Counted from the first letter of the stretch, positions 51,449 through 62,393 are shown. The stretch is DNA of 64,000 bases from Pratylenchus scribneri (GCA_030063045.1 JAQSEB010000159.1:930001-994000), one strand, 5' to 3'. Notes: generated from the sequence alone by a model not told the origin. Program-made: numbers and translations.

Positions 51449-51832
51449 ATGCAATTTGGTCCATTCAATTTTGGTGAGAATTTTAAGATGTGGAATTGGA
51501 GTTCTTTTTTGATAAAATCTTCAATTTTAGTGGCTTTTTTTCATTCATTTTATCTAACCAAAAATTCAATAGAGGAAAAGGAAATGGGGATTGATTTGCC
51601 ATTTTTAAAATGTTCTTTTTTTCGTGTGAGTTTGGGAGTCATAAACGATATATTGAGAAATAGGAAGGGGAAAGGGATTTTAAAAGCCATGTGGCAAAAT
51701 GGAAAATGGATTGATGGAATGGAAACTGGAGAAGTGAGAAGCACATTTACTTTGGCATTGGCACAACAAAAATTGGTAGAAAACACTCAGCTTCTGCGGC
51801 TAGTGGCTGGAGGGTCTTTTAAAAATAAATGA
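51449..51832 (+). CDS. Unsupported 127-codon open frame
   Basis: An ATG-initiated single-exon frame of 127 aa lies 283 bp from the start of the divergent coiled-coil gene. It is hydrophobic near residues 20-36 and basic later (RNRKGKGILKAMW). It is long for such A+T-rich DNA, but it has no recognisable domain, no clear splice signals and an antisense open frame of 78 codons. It could be an exon, a lineage-specific gene or chance. Confidence 0.25.
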   Translation: MQFGPFNFGENFKMWNWSSFLIKSSILVAFFHSFYLTKNSIEEKEMGIDLPFLKCSFFRVSLGVINDILRNRKGKGILKAMWQNGKWIDGMETGEVRSTFTLALAQQKLVENTQLLRLVAGGSFKNK

Positions 51833-52246
51833 GAAAGTGGCTTTTAGCCACCAGCAGCATCGAATGGAATAGATGGAAAGATGAGAAAAGAAGAGAGACA
51901 ATTTCCCATAAAAATGCATTAAATTTTTTTTAGCTTTCCTTCGAAAATGTTGCTTTATTTTGGAATTTAGGATGAATTTTGGCTGAAATATTCTCGTAAG
52001 ATTTTATTTTTTTTTAGCAAGGACAGAGATTTATTATAGTATATTGACTTTTGTAATTTTGAATGATGCCCAAAGCCACAATCAATTGGGCAATTGAAAT
52101 TTTTTTAATATTTTTCTCTGATAAAATTTAATAATTTTAGAAAGGAAATATTTATTTTCATGGCAATTAAAAAATAGGCTGCAAAAGATAATAACATCTT
52201 TGTAAAAATAAATAATAAATAGAATCAAATAATATAATTAAATATA

Positions 52247-54297
52247 TTAAAAAACACCGCAATTCACTTTTCCTTCTGTCTTTTCTTCGATCCAATCACA
52301 AATTTGTCCATCAATTTTTGTGTAATACACTAAATTAAATTATTTTACATACATCAAAAATTCAAATTTCCACTTGGCGTGCTTGCTCTTTCAGAATATG
52401 CTCCAGAAGGAATGCCAACATTGAACCAGGTTCCATTTATTGGCAACATCATTGGACCACCGATATAGTCCTGTGGGATAAATTCAAATATAATTTAAAA
52501 TTGAATAATAATTATAATTTAACCATAAAATCCTAGAATTTATTTAAATTTGTCAAAAAATTAAAATTTTTGAGGCCAAAAAATAGTAGGAATTTTAAAG
52601 AATTTTAAACCTTATAATAAATCTATTTAAATGTAACAGGACGGAATCTAATAACTAAAATGATATGTAGCCTTAAAAACTAAAATTTTTTTTGACAAAA
52701 TTCAATAATTTTATAGCTATAAAATATTAAATTCTTTAAAATTAAATCTCGACTTTAAATTCTTTTTCACAATACATAAAAGAAATTATTAATTTATGTA
52801 TATACATTTAAGATAATCAGTCAAACTTTGTTTGGGATGAATGTATTGATGTGAAAAACACCCAAAAAAGTTAAAAAATTATTGATTTTTTTGATTAAAA
52901 TATTTAATAGAAAATATATGAATTTATTCACTAAAATAAATAAAACTGTTATTTATGTTTTTTTTTTGTTTTACCCTCAAACAATATATGGAATTATTGA
53001 TTTGTTTCCCCATTTCCTTAATTTTTTGAATCATTTGGTCCGGAATGTTTTTTCCATATTCTTTTTAAATGTTCGCCCTCAAAAATGACAAACAAATATC
53101 ATTATCAATTAATTTCTCCGTATATTCTTCAAGAATATTATCATTTCCTCGTGACCTGAAAATTATATTTATTTTATATTTAATATAATTAATTTCAAAA
53201 AAAAAATACATCCAATCATTGTTATCCAAGTCTAAAATTAAAGAAGAAAAAAGTTTAATTTAATTATATTTAAACCATCATCAAAGCCCCATCCGGCAAT
53301 TTGAATAATTTTATCATTTTTCAGTGTATTAATATTGGCCAAACAAATTGGCCTAACATTATCAGTGAGATTGAATGGCGTAGAAAGCTGAATTTTTTAA
53401 AAATTAATATATATTAAATATTCATAAATATTCATCTTACTTTTATTAAGGCAACATTCTTATAAATAATGTGTTTGCTGAAATTCCCAAAATTGAAATT
53501 GATTGTATAATTTTCATGGACATGAACAATAATATTTTCTTCCTTTTCACGAATCATCTGTGCAGCCGGAGCTTTTGTATCAAAATTTCCAGCAAATATA
53601 TCAATATTTTTTATTACAATTTTTAGATCCAAAAATTTCTGTGAAAAGGATATAAAAATGAATTTTAATTTGTAGTAATTTAAAATTGTAACAATAATCA
53701 TAATTTTAATTGATTTAATTATTCTTGAATTTTGGAAAAATTTCGGCGGCAAAATTTTATATTTTATTTCTTTTAACAAATAAAATTATTTGAAAATTTG
53801 TAAATATTTTTAGTCGAAAATTTAATGCAAATAAGATCCTTATTTTATTTTGCCTATATTTATATAAATTATGCGAATATATTAATGCATAATATGCTAT
53901 AAAAAAGAATTAAATTGTCGTCGATTATTGAGGCTATAAAAAGTGGCCAATAAACTGCCTTAACTTAATCCTAATACATATTTTTATCTTATAAATTCTA
54001 AAACTTAATTTAGGCCAAGAATTTCAGTGTAAAAACACTAATTTTCGGCAATTTATAATTATATTTTTGACCATAAAAATATAAAAAATTAATGAATTAT
54101 TTATTTATTTTTTAATTAACTATTTAATAATTACCAATAGCTTGATGCAATGTGCCGCAATTAACAAATAATTACGGTGAATGATTATGCCAGTACATTT
54201 TGAACGCCTATACCCACCGTATTTGGGATTATCATAATAATGGTTTATTTCAATTGCCACAATCCATGGCCATTTTGTTATATCTGTAACACTACTA
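52247..54297 (-). pseudogene. Trypsin-family serine protease homologue, inactivated
   Basis: Seven exons on the minus strand (54297-54135, 53638-53441, 53387-53276, 53231-53210, 53155-52975, 52470-52374, 52329-52247) join in phase. They read as chymotrypsin-fold S1: KWPWIVAIEI, LLIAAHC (catalytic His kept), KNVALIKL where NDIALIKL is normal (Asp to Asn), NVRPICLANI, IAGWGFDD, IYCLRDYIGGPM where GDSGGP is normal (Ser lost to Ile, with one extra residue), then YYTKIDGQICDWIEE. A TAA stop interrupts the fifth exon at 53067-53065, with the same frame continuing beyond. Exon 4 is only 22 nt. No signal-peptide exon was found before 54297. It can have no protease activity; it is probably a pseudogene, less likely a pseudoprotease with an assembly error. 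Confidence 0.8.
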
Positions 54298-54430
54298 CTA
54301 AATAAACAAAAAAAGTAATATGAATTTATTAAATAGAAATAGCCAACAAATGAAAAATAAATAAGTATACGTTTATTTAATAATTAATCATAATTTTTTG
54401 AATTAATTTTAGAAATACCCCTCCCCCACC

Positions 54431-54476
54431 CCAATCATCATCCATTAGTGAATCATATATATCTCAACAGCGAAAA
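54431..54476 (+). promoter_or_regulatory. Promoter block shared with the paralogous gene
   Basis: CCAATCATCATCCATT at 54431-54446 and CAACAGCGAAAA at 54465-54476 lie 323 and 289 bp before the start codon at 54754. The same two words occur in the same order 309 and 287 bp before the paralogue's ATG at 62394. Confidence 0.6.
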
Positions 54477-54753
54477 ATTATTTATATAGAATTTTTTCAT
54501 TTCAATTTCTTTGTCAATTTGTACAATTTTACTGATAATTTTTTTATAAAATTTTTCATTTCCATTTATATTTTAAAAATTTTATTAAATCAAAATGAAT
54601 TTTATCAATTTTATGTAGCCATATTTAATCTGGCAAAATATTAAATTTTTAGCCCAAACTTCTTGTTCATATAGAAATGCATGAAGATTATTTTTTATTA
54701 AATTTTTTTAAAGGAAATAAATTGCTAATTAATTATTGAATTACTTTTAGAAA

Positions 54754-57595
54754 ATGTTTTCCAATTTTATTTACTTAAATCTATTTTTATTCTTTTGCTT
54801 CTTTTTGTCATTGAATTGCGCCAATGATGGGAAAGAACATTGCGAGAAGAAAATTAGGTAAATTAAATATTATATTATAGAGAATTATTTTTTATTTTCA
54901 TTTTTAGTAACTTTTTGCTTTCACTTAAACGAATGGAATTGAATACTGCTAAAGGAAATTATAAACCGGCTGTTCGCTTCAAATTTGGTTGTACTAATTT
55001 ATTCCTCATGAAATATGCTAACAATGAAGGGAATTATAACGAATTGGTAAAAGAATTCAATGAAATTCTAATTGATGGAAGCTTCTTTGCTGACGAATTT
55101 TGCCAACAAGTAAAAAATTAAATATGATATGATGTAAAACTTGGAATACCATTTTTAGAATTTTTAGTTAATTTTCTTTATTATTTTTAAATTCTGCCAA
55201 ATTTTAGAAATTTTGAATGAGATCAAAATAAACTAAAAAATTTTTTAATTCACAAAAAGCTGTCAAAATTTCGATATTTATAAAATAAATTTATTCATTA
55301 TTTAATAAATGATTTTTTAATGATATTTTTGCACATTTAAAAGAATAAAACGATAATTTTCTTTAAGTAACATGATAATCGGATAGTAATATTTAGAGGT
55401 AATTAGCGAAAATTTGCAACAGAAATTCTCGGAAAATAATAATTTATTCTTTTTTTATTAATAAAGAGAATTTTTATTTCCAAATTAAAATGAATGATGA
55501 TTCAATAATTTGAACAAAATTAATATAAATAAATATAAAAAAATTATTTTTACAAATTAGAATATTGATGGATCCCTTCCTACTGCATCAATCTGGGATA
55601 TAGAATTTGCTAAGGGATATGGAATTTTTCTGGAAGTGAAATTTCCCAAAGAATGGAGCGAATTCCGTTTGTTAATTTACTATAAGGATGGAATACCCAC
55701 AATATTTTTGGGCCCAGATCTATTGGCATTCAATTATACAGCAAGAAGAAATGATAGCCATGTGGAATTGTCTTATACATTTACAACTGCAAAAATGGTT
55801 TTTTTTTTTAAATATTAAATAAAAATATTGCGGTATTTCCTCTATTATTGCCTCTGCCCCCCCCCCCCCCTCTTTAATAGTAGACCCCTGGACTTTGAGC
55901 TACTGTAATTCATTGAAATTTTGACAAATTTTTTTATTGCATTTCTTAGTGACAGTTGGCTCTATAAAAAAACAATAATTTATTCAAAAATATCATCAAA
56001 TAAGAGAATTAGACACCACATTTGTCCATTTTTATGTCTTGGAAAAAAGCAGCTTCGGGGCCAATAATAGAGGAAATATGCCTTGCTTCTAATTTGGTGC
56101 TTTTTGAGCCTCAATTTTCCCATCAAACTATTTATCTCTATATTTAACATTTATTGGGGTTAAAAGCACCAAATTAGTCAGAGTTTAATCAATAGTATTT
56201 TCTGCAACATCAAGAAACAATTAATATAATATATTAAAACGATTTATCATACCCTAAATTTCTCTATAAAACGGATTCTAAAATTTTATAAAATTCCAAT
56301 TTTTAAAAAAAATTTATTTTTGAATGTAATAAATTGGAAAAGAAATAATCTTTTTTTTTTCATTTTCTTCAATAATTTTTCATATTTTCACCTTATTTAG
56401 AGTTTGACAAGCAATAGCACTTTTGAGAATGAGGAGTGGAAAATTATCGATACAATGGAATTTGCATTTTACTACAGATTTGAAGAATTACTTCCTGGCG
56501 AGCAAGGAAAAATTCGATATCAAGAAAATTGGCTAGCCAAAAATGTTAGTTTTAGTGTTCTATATGGGAGAAATGCTCATGAGTTTGACGATCGAAATGT
56601 GACAATTCAGGTATAATTTCATAATTTAACCAGAAATTGGATTGAAAATTTTCTAATTTCAAAACGAATTTTAAAAATTGAAATTAAGTTTAAAGATGAG
56701 AAAAATTCTAGAATAGAGTTAAAATTATATTATTATATAATCCTTGTAGATTAACAAAAACGGGGTGGTACTTTTGTAGTTTGGGTTGTCCGCTTTTTTC
56801 CTGCCCGCCGAAGAAGAAAAAAGTGAAGGGAGGGGGGGGGGTCCACCCTTTGAATCATCCTCAGGGATTAGGGTTAGTGTCATTAGGGATAGATGACGGA
56901 TATGATGGGGTAAAAATCATCTCAAACCTAAATCTTATCCCTAGCATCCATCAAAAGAGGACACTTAATTTTCCCTTATTTTTTCTTTATTGTTAAGCAG
57001 GAAAAAGCGGACCTAAACTACAAAACTACCAACGGGATAAGATATCAATATTTTTCTGTGAAATAAATTAGCAAAAAAAAAGTTACCTATATTTTTTAAA
57101 TTCAAAAAATCTTTTTTTTAAATTTTCGAATTTTTTGCAATTCATCAAGATCAATAATTAATTTTATTTTTGGCTTAAAAACCAGTTATTAAATGATTAT
57201 ATGAACCCGGGTTTCGAAACCTTTACCCATTTTTAAATTTAACTAAAACAAATTGGATTTTTTTATAGTAATTGTTGCTGATTTTTGGGAACCGTAATAT
57301 ATCTTTTAAAATCTTAAATTTAAAGATCGATGGTGATGTAGATTGGTCGCGCAATGAGACAATCCATTTGCCACCATTCCTTGCAAAATACAAATTTGAA
57401 CGAGCAAATAATGGTGAATTTTGTGATCCAAATGTGGAAAAATGCGAATTCCCAATGAATATGACTGCCTCAATTAGAGGACGAGCACCAATTTCATATT
57501 GTGGGAAGATAAAAGTTAAATTTGATTTGGTCCATGATGAACTGGAATTATCTGAGAGCAATTATTCATATTGCTTGATAAGTTTTAAATTATAA
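54754..57595 (+). CDS. Secreted galectin-like protein (paralogue 1), last exon blocked by a stop
   Basis: TTTTAG directly precedes AAAATG, as in trans-spliced nematode genes. Exons 54754-54857, 54908-55109, 55561-55797 and 56401-56610 join in phase (251 codons). Residues 1-22 are a signal peptide (MFSNFIYLNLFLFFCFFLSL..C). Domain 1 (about 35-102) is family-specific (NYKPAVRFKFGC). Later exons fit a divergent galectin sandwich: FAKGYGIFLEVKF, RLLIYYKDGIPTIFLG, FENEEWK, FSVLYGRNAHEF, and in the last exon (57269-57595) ISFKILNLKIDGDVDW. N-glycosylation sites are frequent (NYT, NDS, NST, NVS). The only acceptor before the last exon (57268) places TAA as its first codon, so the protein may end at residue 251 or the exon is mis-spliced or decayed. 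AATAAA is at 57692. The galectin assignment is a motif-level inference. Confidence 0.6.
55829..56085. mobile_element. Small TIR element in intron 3 of the galectin-like gene
   Basis: GCGGTATTTCCTCTATTATT near 55831 is matched in reverse complement by CCAATAATAGAGGAAATATG near 56061-56081, giving arms of about 20 bp. A C13-14 homopolymer follows the left arm at 55855. A second, adjacent inverted pair (TAATTTGGTGCTTTT at about 56090 and AAAAGCACCAAATTA at about 56162) sits immediately 3'. No coding content. Confidence 0.55.
56761..57038. mobile_element. TIR element in intron 4 of the galectin-like gene
   Basis: The left arm GTACTTTTGTAGTTTGGG with TTGTCCGCTTTTTTCCTGC (56767-56804) is matched in reverse at 56998-57038 (GCAGGAAAAAGCGGACC, then AAACTACAAAACTACC). 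The interior holds a G9 run and GGGATTAGGGTTAGTG text resembling the telomere-like interiors at 36 kb. It lies between exon 4 and the acceptor that fails to keep frame. Confidence 0.65.
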
Positions 57596-57994
57596 TTTGA
57601 TATTTTTTTAATTTATAAATAATTTGTTAGAACACATTTCTAGCCCAGTAATGAGAATGCATGCTTTTAAGCTGATTTGCCATTTTTTCAAAATAAAGAT
57701 TTTTCTTTATTTTATCAAATATTAAAAGATAAATTTGTTAAAAAAAATTTCAAGCAAAAAAGTTTAATTTATAAAATAATTTGAAAATCGAATTTTAGAA
57801 ATTTAGATCAAATAACGAAAATTCACCGCATATTTTTTTCCTTTTCCTTGTGTTTAAAACTAATTTATAAAAAATACCTTTCAAAAAATTTTCATCCTTA
57901 AAAAGTATTAAGTTCGAAAGTAAATAAAAAAATATTATGGTCTGAATTCAGATTTGTTATAAATTACTATCGATTTTTTATCATTCATTCTAAG

Positions 57995-58876
57995 ATTCAA
58001 ACAATGATGAATGTCATGTGTCATGTCCCATTTCATTTGGAAATTGTATTCATCCATAATGGTCCATTCTCATGGATCATTTACAAATACACAATAAATG
58101 ATAGTGGCCAAAAAGTTGAATGGGGACCGCAGGATGGTGGATATTCGCCCTATCGATGGCCGCAAAATGACGATTTCCATTTGAATATTTCCATTGTTCC
58201 ATGTCTTCGGCAACAACCTGTCAATTTTGGGGCAAATATTTTGGTCACTTTTCAGCAGCGAGACACTTTGGTTACATTTCCATTGATTCCAATGAAAAAT
58301 TGGCAAAATAATTATTTGCTTGTAAGTTAATTTAAAAAAGATTTAAAAAAGGGTTATATTTTATTTAAATAATTTACAAATAAATTTTTAATAGTTGGCA
58401 ATATCAAAATTAAATCATGTTGAGTTAAAATTTAAATTTCCCTTATCTCGAAAAAAAAGAATTTAACACCATTTCGGTCGACAAAATTTGTCGTTTTTAA
58501 TTTTTAAACAATTCTGCATAAAAGTAAATCTAGATTTTAGCAATTAATGAAAAATTTAGTTTAAATATCCTTAAAACAGAGTATTTTTTGGATAATATTT
58601 ATGCAATATTTCTTCGTTTTTTTTACTTTAAAACAAAATATTGATTATGATTATGAGTTAATTATTTCATCTATTTATAATTTACATATATATTTATTTA
58701 TAAATTTAATAATAATTATTTAATAATAATTATTTAATAATTATTTTATATTTTATAATATTATTTCTTATTTCCACTCCATTAAGATCACTTATGATGA
58801 TTTTAAGTGGTGTGATGTTCTTTTGTACAATGTTGAGCAACCATTCTTGTTAATAAATGTGCCAAAAATTGAATGA
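57995..58876 (+). CDS. Two-exon gene of unknown function
   Basis: Exon 57995-58321 follows a TTCTAAG acceptor and ends at a strong GTAAGT donor; exon 58787-58876 follows CATTAAG and ends in TGA. From ATG 58004 the product is 135 aa. Visible features are FHLEIVFIHNGPFSW, a polar middle (GGYSPYRWPQNDDFHLNI), FQQRDTLVTFPLIPMKNW, and CDVLLYNVEQPFLLI. Strand-like alternation suggests a beta protein. No signal peptide is seen, so upstream exons may be missing or it may be a detached piece of the neighbouring secreted family. No match was recognised. Confidence 0.5.
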
Positions 58877-59633
58877 TGAATTTACAATAATTGAATTAAA
58901 TTTTGATATAAATTTTTTAATGGTTTTAATTTGCACAAAAACTTCATTTCTCAGTAATCAATTTTTTATTTCAAATTACTATATAAATTGTCTGAAATTG
59001 ACTAATACATAAATTATTTGAAATATTTCATTAAAATATCATTTCAACTCATAAATTTTTTGCTACAAACTTTCATTTAATGGAATAATTTTAATGACAA
59101 ATATTAATAAAAAACGAAAATTCCAATGTCAATATTTTAAAAATTAAAAATTCCTTTAATAAATGCAAATAAAAATAATAAAATTTTTTTATTCGATTAT
59201 TTCTTATTTTAATTGCAAAAAAAAGGTCAATTACCAATCAAATCCATTCAAAAAATTTGCTGACACTTTTCATTCTTTTTTTATTCCGCTCATCAAATTT
59301 TTGATTGTAGAAGGGCAAAAAAAGGGAGAAGACAGAAGAATCACTGATTTGAAAGTGGTGGGCGATCAAATTTGAGAGTCAATCAAAATATGCCAGCGGA
59401 AGTATTCCCTTGAAATTTTGCCGACATTTTTGATTTTGCCCAAAAATGATGGTGATTGGACGCCGTTGATTTTTAATCCTCTTTGATTTCGGCATTTCTA
59501 GACAGTATTTAGAGCAGAATCTTGACCCAAATGGCACTAGTGATACCAGCTTTTTTCACATTTTTAACTCTTTCCTCGCCTCTTTCAAATTTTTTGACTT
59601 ATGATTTAATTTTTCTTAAACCTTTTTTCTTAG

Positions 59634-60048
59634 ACTTCACCCTGCGGTCGCTATTCGGTTTCGGCCTATGAGGAAGGAACGGTGGCCATTTGGGATTTGG
59701 CCCAACATCGACTACTTTTGGCCCAAGATGGGATGGCCCATTCCACTACAGTACGCCAATCCAATTCTCGCGGGATGCATCCATTGTTGCGGCGGTCAAA
59801 AACCCAAGAAAAGTTGGAATGGGGTAGGGGGTAAATTAGGCATAAAATCGAATAAATCCATCAAATTTGTTCGTCGACGAATTGCGGCGACATATGCGGA
59901 AAAATGTGAATATGGGAGAAAATTGCATTTTGAGGAGGAGCTTTTGCTGCAAATTTTGTGCCAATCCTTAATAATGATCAAGTGTGTTGACTTCATTAGC
60001 CGTAATTGGGCGCTAACAAGGAAAGGACCACATCAGCAGATTCAATAA
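59634..60048 (+). pseudogene. WD40-repeat fragment (TAF5-like) with a frameshift
   Basis: After a TTCTTAG acceptor at 59633 one frame reads SPCGRYSVSAYEEGTVAIWD then LAQHRLLLAQDGMAHSTTVR, a good WD40 blade of the kind in TAF5. At about 59755-59765 the match moves to another frame (QFSRDASIVAAVKNPRK), the start of the next blade. A one-base loss (or two-base gain) is needed, and no intron fits in the 14 available bases. The following sequence stays open in a third frame (FVRRRIAATYAEKCEYGRK, EEELLLQILCQ). The protein would be nuclear scaffold-like if intact. It is either a pseudogene fragment or a base-calling error; upstream exons were not found. Confidence 0.5.
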
Positions 60049-60075
60049 TGCTCATTTTTTTTGCCAAATGCATGT

Positions 60076-60300
60076 GCGCGAGCGCAAACGTCTGTAGCCA
60101 CCCTGCCAACCCCGAGTTCGGACTACGAGCACGAACGCCGAGCAAAGATCCATCAAGCCCCAGACTCAGCACTCAGACGACTGTAGCCATCCAATCCGAA
60201 CGCCGAGCACAGACGAAATTTCGCCCTCTCATTTTCCCTTATCTGTTCCAGCCCCAGACGCGAACGCGAACGACTGTAGCCAGCCAGGGCTTAAGCGTTA
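60076..60300. repeat. GC-rich imperfect tandem repeat of ~90 bp
   Basis: CTGTAGCCA recurs at 60092, 60181 and 60274, spacing 89-93 bp. Units share ACGCCGAGCA and AGCCCCAGAC words. The block is strikingly G+C- and CpG-rich (GCGCGAGCGC, GCGAACGCGAACG) in A+T-rich surroundings. An overlapping 123-codon frame is best explained by composition. Confidence 0.65.
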
Positions 60301-60594
60301 ATAAATTGGGCGAAACTGAAAATGGCCCATATTTTGCAAAAATATTTTTGCTGGGTCCTGCATGTGATTTAGGATAGACAATATTTCCATTTCCAGCCAA
60401 TTTCATTGAGGCATATTTTGATATTTAAGCGATTTGGGAAATCAATCATTTCATTCATTTCCAATCTCAAAAATAAAATTTTAAAAACCTCAATAATTTC
60501 CCTAAAAAATTTAATAAATTGAATTGAATTAAGCCAATTCCCTTTTTCCTGCATATTAATTAATAATTTCCATATTTTTAGCAAATTTCAAAAA

Positions 60595-60849
60595 ATGTCC
60601 TCATTCTCCCATTTTTCCATCATTTCAATCGCATCTGTTTTTGCCGTTTTATTCTTCGTTATTTGCGAAGTTGAATCGACACATAATAAATTTAGCCATT
60701 TCTCTGAAACTTTTGCACATGAATCGGCCAAGCAAGAAGAACATGAAGCTAACGAAGATGGTGGATGGAAATGCTGGAAATGTGGAGGAACATTCTCCAC
60801 ATTTTCAGGCTTTCGCATCGTAAGGCTACTCACCAAAAGAGCAGGGTAA
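60595..60849 (+). CDS. Small secreted protein, 84 aa
   Basis: ATG 60595 lies 14 bases after a TTTTTAG acceptor, a trans-splice-like start. Residues 1-28 form a signal peptide (SIISIASVFAVLFFVIC, then EVES). The mature part is acidic and His-rich (SAKQEEHEANED) followed by WKCWKCGG, a CxxC pair, and ends LLTKRAG. A strong GTAAGG donor inside the last exon (after FRI, about 60821) suggests the tail could be spliced to an exon not identified here. It is a candidate secreted peptide or effector; no family was recognised. Confidence 0.5.
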   Translation: MSSFSHFSIISIASVFAVLFFVICEVESTHNKFSHFSETFAHESAKQEEHEANEDGGWKCWKCGGTFSTFSGFRIVRLLTKRAG

Positions 60850-61043
60850 AACTTTTGTAATATTAATGTGGAATTGAAATGAATGGGGGAACAAAGGCAT
60901 TCATAAAGAAAATGCAAAAAAAGGAGAATATTGAAACATTTTTAATTAGGATAATTGAAAATTCAGCAATATTTGATTGAATATTCTCAAATTCTTGCCA
61001 TATTGATTAATTTATATATGGCATTCCACAGATTCCGGTTATC

Positions 61044-61383
61044 CAGGGATGCCAGAATGTACCCCTACGGGGGCATTTTCCCTCTTTTTGAGATTTTGCC
61101 CCCTTTTGTCCCCTCCGAGCCGAGTTGCCCCCAAATGCGCCCTTTTGATTTTTTGTTAAAATTTTCCCCAATTGGGTCATTTTTCGTTAAAATTTTTCGC
61201 TGCGCGGCCATTTTTTGGTCTATTTTTTGCTACGCGGCCATTATTGGTAAAAATTTTCGCATTTTTGCACTTTTTAAAAAATGCCCCCCAAAATGCCCCC
61301 TTTTTACCGAAAATGCCCCCCAGATGCCCCCTTTTTTAACCTAAATGCCGCCCAAAGTGAAAATCCATCTGCTGGCATCCCTG
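61044..61383. mobile_element. hAT-type MITE with perfect TIRs and 8-bp target duplication
   Basis: Perfect 12-bp terminal inverted repeats, CAGGGATGCCAG at 61044-61055 and CTGGCATCCCTG at 61372-61383, are flanked by the identical 8-bp direct repeat CGGTTATC (61036-61043 and 61384-61391). An 8-bp duplication with CAGGG ends is the hAT superfamily signature. The 340-bp interior repeats TTTTCGCTGCGCGGCC-like and AAAATGCCCCC blocks and has no transposase, so it is non-autonomous. Perfect ends and target duplication point to a recent insertion. Confidence 0.93.
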
Positions 61384-61391
61384 CGGTTATC

Positions 61392-62084
61392 ATGAAAATG
61401 AATGACTTTCAATTTTTAATTGTATATTTAAATTATAAAATACTTTCTCAGAGAGGGTCTTTTTCAATTTTAAGCAAAGTCAATTGAGAATATAATTTTA
61501 AAATTTTTGAAGGATGGATCTTCTACATCCTGAAATGTGCTGATTGAATTTTGCAGCAGCAAATGGTGATATGTTGAAATGGAAATTTATGATAACGAAT
61601 CAAACTTTGTTAAAAATGAGTTGAAACAATTTTTTGAATTGTTGATGATTTTTTTATTTTTTTTCGGTGGTCATTTCTCATTGATGGATTTGTCTATCTA
61701 TTTTTTAAAATATTTTTTAACATTCCATTTAATCATTTCGAGCAAGATAAATTTTTTAAAAAGAAATAATTGTATTATTGTTATAAAAAACAAATGAAAT
61801 GGAGGATTAACCCAGGATTTATATAGTTGAATTAATTACATTGAAAATTAATGCATGAATAGATTGATCAGCAGAGACTAAGAACTTTTGAAATAAATCA
61901 ATAAAATTTACAGAATAATATTTTCGGTTTAGCTATAAATATAAATGGTCCTCCGACAAAACCATTGATCAATATACAATAAAAACATTTACAAATTATC
62001 AATTTTTAGAAGGACAGCCCAATGAATTTGTGAATAATTAATGATTAATCATCATTTTTTCGTATTAATTTTAATTTAACCAAT
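61392..62084. other. A+T-rich intergenic stretch
   Basis: No exon with convincing splice signals or domain is visible. One 72-codon ATG frame (61579-61797) is Phe/Ile/Leu-rich as expected from T-rich DNA and was not called. Confidence 0.5.
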
Positions 62085-62118
62085 CCAATCATCATCCATT
62101 CTCAAACAACAGCGAAAA
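62085..62118 (+). promoter_or_regulatory. Promoter block shared with paralogue 1
   Basis: CCAATCATCATCCATT at 62085-62100 and CAACAGCGAAAA at 62107-62118, identical words to those at 54431 and 54465. Sequence just 5' (AATTAATCAT, TTTTTTCGTATTAATTTTA) is also similar between the two loci. Confidence 0.6.
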
Positions 62119-62393
62119 TTCATTTTCTAAAAAAGCCTTCGATTACTTTCTCTTTTTTTTTCATTTCGGTTAATTTTCTTTTTTTTATTTCTATGCTTTA
62201 GGAAAATTTCATCGAATCAATATTTTATTGAAAAAATAATTTTGAAATGAAATACAATTGATTTTTTTTTCATTTTTTACAGCCAAAAATAATTTGTAAA
62301 AAAAAATTTTAGAATTTGAATTCGTAGAAATAAAGAAACAGAAAATTTTTTTTAAAAAAAACTTTTAATTCATTGAAAATTATTTTCTAGAAA

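Noticed and set aside
52882..53088. Plus-strand frame of 68 codons
   Set aside because: Antisense to exon 5 of the protease homologue; Phe/Ile/Asn composition.
59163..59375. 70-codon frame as upstream exon of the WD40 fragment
   Set aside because: The C-terminal third looks coding-like, but no donor/acceptor pair links it in phase and no WD40 motif is present.
60006..60377. 123-codon Arg/Thr-rich frame
   Set aside because: It translates the CpG-rich tandem repeat and has no domain; the other strand and frames are similarly open.
60955..61487. Two overlapping frames with Pro/Phe repeats
   Set aside because: They run through the hAT MITE interior and its flanks; their sequence is explained by the element.
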